Assembly (NCBI GenBank): GCA_964559835.1
Contig: CAZLJE010000004.1
Location: forward strand, 62,001 to 126,000
Source: DAISJI01 sp964559835
GTDB lineage: Bacteria; Acidobacteriota; Terriglobia; Terriglobales; Acidobacteriaceae
Length of the DNA stretch: 64,000 bases
Direction of reading: 5' to 3'
Below the pieces are notes generated by a model. It was not told the DNA's origin, ran no database searches, and saw nothing but the letters and a program-made list of their open reading frames with translations. Made by a program: the position numbers and the translations under genes. Of the stretch, positions 59,620 to 64,000 are shown piece by piece. Position 1 is the stretch's first letter. Each line of letters opens with the position of its first letter.

Positions 59620-60780
59620 ATGCGGGTGGCCATCGACATTCGTCCGATCCGGGACTTCGGCGTGGGGACTTACATCCGTAACGTGGTGCGGATCCTCGGC
59701 CGCATCGACCAGGAGAGCGAGTATCTCCTGCTCGGCACGCGGGACCGCGTGCGCGAAGTCGGACACCTGCCGGACAATTTCCGCGTCGTGCCCTTCAGCG
59801 CCGACGAGTCCACCGCGCGCGGCTACTTTGGTTTCCGCCAGGTCCTGCGCCACTACCGCTGCGACCTGGTGCACATCCCCCACCTGCTTTGGACGCCTCT
59901 TCAGCTCCCTTGCCCGTATGTAGTCACGGTGCACGATGTGCTCGACTTCATGTACCGCGCGCAGAACGGCGGTGGTATGCGGCGTGCCCTGCACCGGTAT
60001 TGCACGCAACTCGTGCTCAACGGAGCGGCGCGCATCCTCGCGGTTTCGCAGTTCACGAAGAAGGACATTCAGCGGCTCTTCGGGATCCCCGACTCGAAAG
60101 TGGAGGTCGTCTATAACGCCATCGACGAACGCTTCCGCGAGGGCCACGCCAGCCAGGCCGACCGCGAATTCATCGCCGAGCGCTACCAGACGAATTATCC
60201 GTTCATCCTGTATGCCGGGCGTATCAGCCCGCACAAGAACGTGATCCGCATCATCGAGGCTTTTTCCGCCTTGAAGACGGAACTGGACAAGGAAGGCAAG
60301 CTGCCCGACCTGAAGCTGATCATCATCGGCGACGAGGTGTCGCGGCATCCTGACCTTCGGCGGGCAGTGATCAAGAGCGGCGTGCAGAACGACGTCCGCT
60401 TCCTCGGATTCGTGCCCATCGAGGTGCTGCGCACGTTCTATGACGTCGCCAAGGTGTTCGTATTCCCATCGCTCTACGAGGGGTTCGGACTGCCGCCGCT
60501 GGAGGCGATGGCGCACGGGACGCCGGTGGTCACGTCGAACACATCTTCTCTGCCCGAGGTGGTCGGCAACGGCGCGGTGCTGGTCAATCCAGAGAACGTG
60601 TTCGAGATCATGCGGGCCATCCACCATGTGCTGGTCGACCAGCCGATGCGCGACAAGCTGAAAGAGAGGGGTTACGAGCAGGTACAGCGGTTCTCCTGGG
60701 AGGATTCGGTGCAGCGCATCCTGCGGGTTTACCGGGAGGTCGGCGGCGAAGCGAAGAAATCGAGAGTTGCCGGATCGTAG
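59620..60780 (+). CDS. Glycosyltransferase family 4
   Basis: A 386-residue GT-B glycosyltransferase from ATG 59620 (MRVAIDIRPIRDFGVGTYIRNV). The C-terminal nucleotide-sugar site shows ILYAGRISPHKNVIRIIEAF, DVAKVFVFPSLYEGFGLPPLEAMAHGTPVVTSN and PENVFEIMRAI, which includes the E-x7-E motif. TAGACT ends about 10 bases upstream, so the leader may be very short. It is a single gene, so the glycan product (lipopolysaccharide, exopolysaccharide or mannoside) is unknown. It lies next to a LolA-like protein gene. Confidence 0.93.
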   Translation: MRVAIDIRPIRDFGVGTYIRNVVRILGRIDQESEYLLLGTRDRVREVGHLPDNFRVVPFSADESTARGYFGFRQVLRHYRCDLVHIPHLLWTPLQLPCPYVVTVHDVLDFMYRAQNGGGMRRALHRYCTQLVLNGAARILAVSQFTKKDIQRLFGIPDSKVEVVYNAIDERFREGHASQADREFIAERYQTNYPFILYAGRISPHKNVIRIIEAFSALKTELDKEGKLPDLKLIIIGDEVSRHPDLRRAVIKSGVQNDVRFLGFVPIEVLRTFYDVAKVFVFPSLYEGFGLPPLEAMAHGTPVVTSNTSSLPEVVGNGAVLVNPENVFEIMRAIHHVLVDQPMRDKLKERGYEQVQRFSWEDSVQRILRVYREVGGEAKKSRVAGS

Positions 60781-60857
60781 AGCAGCAACTCTGAAACCGA
60801 TTTCCAAGCAGAGTTGCTCGCCTTCGACCGGAGTTTCTTTTTTACCCCGGGTCACGG

Positions 60858-60874
60858 TTGGCACGCCGTTTGCT
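60858..60874 (+). promoter_or_regulatory. Sigma-54 (-24/-12) promoter
   Basis: TTGGCACGCCGTTTGCT matches the consensus YTGGCACGNNNNTTGCW at every defined position, with GG at 60860-60861 and GC at 60872-60873. Transcription would start near 60885, about 2 bases before the GTG start of the next gene. A sigma-54 promoter needs an AAA+ activator, which is not encoded in the window. Confidence 0.7.
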
Positions 60875-60886
60875 TCTAAGTTATAC

Positions 60887-61732
60887 GTGACCACCGGGCC
60901 CAACATCCTTACCGTTCCAACCGCCAGCCATATCTCGGTATTCCTCTTCCTATTCCTGACAGGCGCAGTCGCCGTCGCGCAGGTTGCGCAGGCAGATGTG
61001 GCTGCAATCGTCGACCGGATGCAGCAGGCGGCCCAGGAAAATCGTACCCACTACCGGCCATATATCGTCACCCGCGAGTACCGAATGTTCGGTTCCGACG
61101 AGCAGCAGCCGAAGTCTGAGGTCACGGCCGAGGTCAGTTTCGTTCCACCGACACGCAAGGATTTCCGGATTACGGATTCGAGTGGCAGTTCACGTGGAGA
61201 GAGCGTTGTCCGCCACATCCTCGAGGATGAGTCGAAGGCGGCCGCATCCGGTACCGCCCCCGGCGCACTCACCCGTGAGAACTACGATTTCCAGCTTCAG
61301 GGTCAGGAAGTCGTGAATGGCCGTCCCTGTTTCGTGCTCCTGCTGCGGCCCAAGCGGGAAGATAAATCGCTGCTTCGGGGTAAGGCGTGGATAGATACGT
61401 CTACTTACCTCGTCCATCGCGTCGACGGCGACATGGCAAAGATGCCCTCGTGGTGGCTCAAGTCCGTCCACGTAACGCTCGACTTCGACGAGGTGGACGG
61501 TATGTGGCTGCAGGACCGCACGCGGGCCGTCGCGGATGTCCGCATGGTCGGGCGACACGTGCTGACCTCGGAGGCGGTTCGTATTCAGACGGGTAATATC
61601 GAAGCGCAGAACCTGGGAACGCAGAAGCTGGGTACGCAACGCGTGAAAGCCGCGCCCAAGGCGCACCGTCCTTTTGGCAGCACCGACACGATCCTCGGCG
61701 CGGGCGTCATCCAGCGCTACCACGCGCACTAA
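60887..61732 (+). CDS. LolA/RseB-like exported protein
   Basis: A 281-residue protein from GTG 60887 (VTTGPNILTVPTASHISVFLFLFLTGAVAVAQ, signal peptide); the frame is open from 60767. The mature part has the beta-rich layout of outer-membrane lipoprotein-sorting (LolA/LolB/RseB-like) proteins: IVDRMQQAAQENRTHYRPYIVTREYRM, EVVNGRPCFVLLLRPK, GKAWIDTSTYLVHRVDGDM. It likely carries lipids or senses envelope state. A perfect sigma-54 promoter motif lies just upstream, so it seems to be activated on demand. The true start may differ. Confidence 0.7.
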   Translation: MTTGPNILTVPTASHISVFLFLFLTGAVAVAQVAQADVAAIVDRMQQAAQENRTHYRPYIVTREYRMFGSDEQQPKSEVTAEVSFVPPTRKDFRITDSSGSSRGESVVRHILEDESKAAASGTAPGALTRENYDFQLQGQEVVNGRPCFVLLLRPKREDKSLLRGKAWIDTSTYLVHRVDGDMAKMPSWWLKSVHVTLDFDEVDGMWLQDRTRAVADVRMVGRHVLTSEAVRIQTGNIEAQNLGTQKLGTQRVKAAPKAHRPFGSTDTILGAGVIQRYHAH

Positions 61733-61785
61733 AGGATATTCACCTGGCGGTTGCGGCGCTTCCTCGGTTGGTTTCCGACATCGAA

Positions 61786-61791
61786 TATAAT
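61786..61791 (+). promoter_or_regulatory. -10 element of the rnpB promoter
   Basis: TATAAT ending 6-9 bases before the predicted 5' end of RNase P RNA. No clear -35 match is visible. Confidence 0.65.
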
Positions 61792-61797
61792 GAAGCT

Positions 61798-62231
61798 GTT
61801 GACAGTCGGACCGGACGGTCGCTGATCGGGCGCAAGCCTGGTTGGAGGAAAGTCCGAACTCCGCAGAGCAGTGTGCCGGATAACGTCCGGGACGGCGTCT
61901 TCAAAGGCGCTGGACGGAAAGTGCCACAGAGAATATACCGCCTCGGTTCGCAAGGACTGCGGTAAGGGTGAAAAGGTGGTGTAAGAGACCACCGGCCGGG
62001 CAGTAATGCACGGTGCATGGCAAACCCCACACGGAGCAAGACCAAATAGGGGACGAATCCGGAAGCGATTCCGGTGCGTGTCGGCTCGATGCGCCAACCC
62101 AATCGGGCGCCCAGTAATGGGCGGAAGTTCCGGGTAGGTCGCTACAGGCGTTCAGCGATGGGCGTCGCAGAGGAATGACCGTCCCCGCCGCAGGGCGGGA
62201 CAGAATTCGGCTTACAGGTCCGACTGTCACT
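61798..62231 (+). ncRNA. rnpB: RNase P RNA (class A)
   Basis: Catalytic RNA that matures tRNA 5' ends. The terminal P1 helix is a perfect 12-bp pair: GACAGTCGGACC (61801-61812) with GGTCCGACTGTC (62217-62228). The conserved cores are present: GGAGGAAAGTCCGAACTCC near 61845 and GACAGAATTCGGCTTACAGG near 62199, with GGGTGAAAAGGTGG and CAAACCCCACACGGAGCAAG between. A TATAAT precedes the 5' end and a hairpin terminator follows. About 434 bases, the length of a standard class A RNA. Confidence 0.95.
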
Positions 62232-62232
62232 A

Positions 62233-62280
62233 ATGCCCTCCATTCCGGAAACGGCGTGGAGGGCATCATCTTTTCTTTTC
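62233..62280 (+). terminator. Rho-independent terminator of rnpB
   Basis: ATGCCCTCCA paired with TGGAGGGCAT (TTCCGGAA in the loop), followed by CATCTTTTCTTTTC. Confidence 0.85.
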
Positions 62281-62285
62281 TGGCG

Positions 62286-62317
62286 ATCTCTTGCCTCTTT
62301 GCGTCCTCTGCGCTGAT
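62286..62317. repeat. Short-word array (CTTTGCGTCCTCTGCG words)
   Basis: CTCTTGCCTCTTTGCGTCCT then CTGCGCTG: degenerate CTxTGCG words after the rnpB terminator. They resemble the reverse complement of the CGCAAAGG element at 48113. The rest of the gap to the next gene holds no clear gene. Confidence 0.4.
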
Positions 62318-62507
62318 CTTTCTTCGACCGGCAGGAAGCGCGAATGTTTGACAACCTCTCACCATCCGCGCAGACTATCGCCGAGCGCATGGGGCGCATC
62401 CAGTCCGCGGAAAGGGCCGTGCCCACCCAGTCGAAAAATCAGAAGGTACGAACCTTCTTTCAGCCTGACTCGTGCGGACTCCAGGCATGCGATGAAAGGA
62501 GATTCGT

Positions 62508-64000
62508 ATGTTCCCTAACCCGCAGGACGCGCTTCCTCTTCCACCCCGGCCTGACCTCGAGCAGTACAAGAAACTCGCGAAGGAGCTGCAACGCGCCTCC
62601 AGAACGGGCGATGAAGGCGCGATTCGCGAGTGGGCGCTGGCATGGGTCCGGGATCTCGTGAAGCTTTCCGGGATTGAGATCACTCCGCAGATGCCGGTTC
62701 GCGTCGAACGTTGGGCGCGACAGGTGACGGACTTCGCGCAGGCGAAGCTCAAGGATTCGGGCAAGCTTGCCGACGCGCAGTTCGTGTTGGCCCGCGCGCA
62801 CGGCTTTCTCAGTTGGCCCAAGTTCGTCAAGCATATCGAAGGTGCGGCCAGGAAGGACTCTCCGGAAGCGCAGTTCGAAGCGGCGGCGGACGCGATCGTC
62901 AGCGGCGATATGGCGACGCTGAAAAAACTGCTGCGCTTGAATCCAAAGCTCGTGCAGCAGCGCTCCGCCCGCGAACACAATGCCACCTTGTTGCACTACG
63001 TGTCGGCGAACGGGGTGGAAGGCTACCGGCAGAAAACGCCTGAGAACATCGTCGAGATCACCGAACTACTGCTGAAGGCAGGCGCCGACGTGAATGCCGA
63101 GTGCGATGTGTACGGTGGCGGCTCGACAACGCTTGGCTTGACGGCCACGAGTTGCCATCCTGAAGCGGCTGGGGTGCAAGGCCCGCTTATGCAGGTGTTA
63201 CTCGACCACGGCGCCGCATCCGACCAGCCGCGGGCCGCCGGAAACCTTCAGTCAGCCGTCATCGGCTGCTTGGCGAACGGGCGCAAGCAGGCTGCAGAAT
63301 ACCTGGCCGCGCATGGAGTTGCTTTGGACCTCGAAGCCGCCGCCGGTGTGGGCCGACTCGACGTGCTGAAATCCTTCTATGACAAAGATGGCAAGTTGAA
63401 ACCCGGCGCGTCGGAAGAGCAAGTCAGGGACGGTTTCATGTGGGCCTGTGAGTTCGGTCGCGATGCGGTAGTCGCATTCTTTCTGGATCGCGGCGTTCCC
63501 GCGCACACCGCTGGAACGCGCCGCCAGGTCACGGGCCTGCACTGGGCTGCGTATTCCGGACATGCCAACATCGTCCGCATGCTGCTCGACCGTGGGGCAC
63601 AGGTGAACGCGGTCGAGCCGGAGTTCGACGGCACGCCGCTCGGCTGGGCACTCTATGGCTGGGGCGAAGGTCATCCGGACGGCGATTACTACAGTGTCGT
63701 TACGCAATTAGTGCGCGCCGGCGCAAACGTCGACGAGCAGTGGTTCAACGAAGGTCCCGACCGGGCCGAGTTCGCAAAGAAAATCAAGGCGGATGCGCGA
63801 ATGATGGCCGCGTTACGCAAGCAGTCGGCGCCCGCGGCGGACCGTCTGCCGTCGCGCGCCTCGGAGCTGATGCGCTGCGCCAGCGAGGCGCGGCTCGAAG
63901 GCCGGCACGAGGACGCGCTTCGCGACTACACGGAGGCGGTTGCGGCGGCGCGGCCGTCTGGCGGGCGCGAGTTAGTACGTGCGCTCATGGGCGTCGGCCA
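62508..64000 (+). CDS. Ankyrin-repeat protein (partial, 3' end outside window)
   Basis: Soluble protein of at least 497 residues from ATG 62508 (MFPNPQDALPLPPRPDLEQYKKLAKEL), with an AAAGGAGA Shine-Dalgarno; the stop is beyond the right edge. After a helical N-terminal region (residues 1-100) come ankyrin repeats, for example NIVEITELLLKAGADVNAECD, VTGLHWAAYSGHANIVRMLLDRGAQVNA and VVTQLVRAGANVDE. A region that may start TPR repeats (SELMRCASEARLEGRHEDALRDYTEAV) follows at the edge. Probably a protein-protein scaffold; partners are unknown. Confidence 0.85.
   Translation, partial: MFPNPQDALPLPPRPDLEQYKKLAKELQRASRTGDEGAIREWALAWVRDLVKLSGIEITPQMPVRVERWARQVTDFAQAKLKDSGKLADAQFVLARAHGFLSWPKFVKHIEGAARKDSPEAQFEAAADAIVSGDMATLKKLLRLNPKLVQQRSAREHNATLLHYVSANGVEGYRQKTPENIVEITELLLKAGADVNAECDVYGGGSTTLGLTATSCHPEAAGVQGPLMQVLLDHGAASDQPRAAGNLQSAVIGCLANGRKQAAEYLAAHGVALDLEAAAGVGRLDVLKSFYDKDGKLKPGASEEQVRDGFMWACEFGRDAVVAFFLDRGVPAHTAGTRRQVTGLHWAAYSGHANIVRMLLDRGAQVNAVEPEFDGTPLGWALYGWGEGHPDGDYYSVVTQLVRAGANVDEQWFNEGPDRAEFAKKIKADARMMAALRKQSAPAADRLPSRASELMRCASEARLEGRHEDALRDYTEAVAAARPSGGRELVRALMGVG

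Noticed and set aside
62344..62661. 105-residue frame before the ankyrin gene
   Set aside because: Its second half overlaps the ankyrin gene in another frame and no conserved feature is seen; the ankyrin ATG 62508 has a clear Shine-Dalgarno.

Overview
The window is a dense, GC-rich bacterial chromosome segment, best explained as Acidobacteriota (Terriglobia / Koribacter-like). The case rests on several features together: a 1247-residue Oar-like TonB-dependent receptor with an N-terminal carboxypeptidase-regulatory domain, an ECF42-type sigma factor with two YCII/DGPF partners, an orphan MCE protein with 34-residue repeats, secreted M13 and M49-like peptidases, a GGDEF/HD-GYP hybrid, and many short degenerate repeat arrays between genes. 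The phylum is an inference; no 16S gene is present.

Layout. 1-8.3 kb: xseA (cut by the left edge), a CPBP protease, a PBP4-type carboxypeptidase, folP, an alpha/beta hydrolase, a lipoprotein-like unknown, gltA and acpS. 8.4-15 kb: a membrane protein with a spermidine-synthase-like domain, a double-receiver regulator, the MCE protein and an exported amidase. 14.9-20.5 kb: ECF42 sigma with two YCII proteins, YbjQ, a NarL regulator, a RelBE-like pair and an MmcB-like nuclease-fold protein. 20.6-23.3 kb: an egtD-egtB ergothioneine operon with a DUF1440 gene. 23.4-27.2 kb: pyrH, two paralogous zinc-ribbon proteins, frr, another zinc ribbon and an isoaspartyl peptidase. 27.5-37.4 kb: the TonB receptor, an MFS transporter, cfa, an F420-type oxidoreductase, a B12 radical SAM enzyme and csbD. 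37.5-42.8 kb: a NarL/histidine-kinase pair, an M49-like peptidase and a composite toxin-antitoxin locus. 43-49.8 kb: a TPR protein, dgt, a hypothetical plus esterase pair, a free-standing FtsH N-terminal domain facing an M50 protease. 49.8-56.5 kb: glnS, the GGDEF/HD-GYP protein, ispF and ispD. 56.6-64 kb: an M13 peptidase, VapBC, a GT4 glycosyltransferase, a LolA-like protein under a perfect sigma-54 promoter, the RNase P RNA gene rnpB, and an ankyrin protein cut by the right edge.

Most genes are core metabolism, envelope maintenance and signalling. The most unusual feature is non-coding. Many gene 3' ends carry arrays of degenerate 7-12 bp words, such as AACTTGCAACTT, AGTAATAAGT, AATTAAGAATGAAG and TACTCAGTACTC. 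Several arrays have two arms that are reverse complements of each other, and three have a hairpin between the arms. They start at or within a few bases of stop codons, sometimes supply the stop codon itself, and in four places lie in frame inside coding genes. No transposase, CRISPR array, tRNA or prophage was seen.
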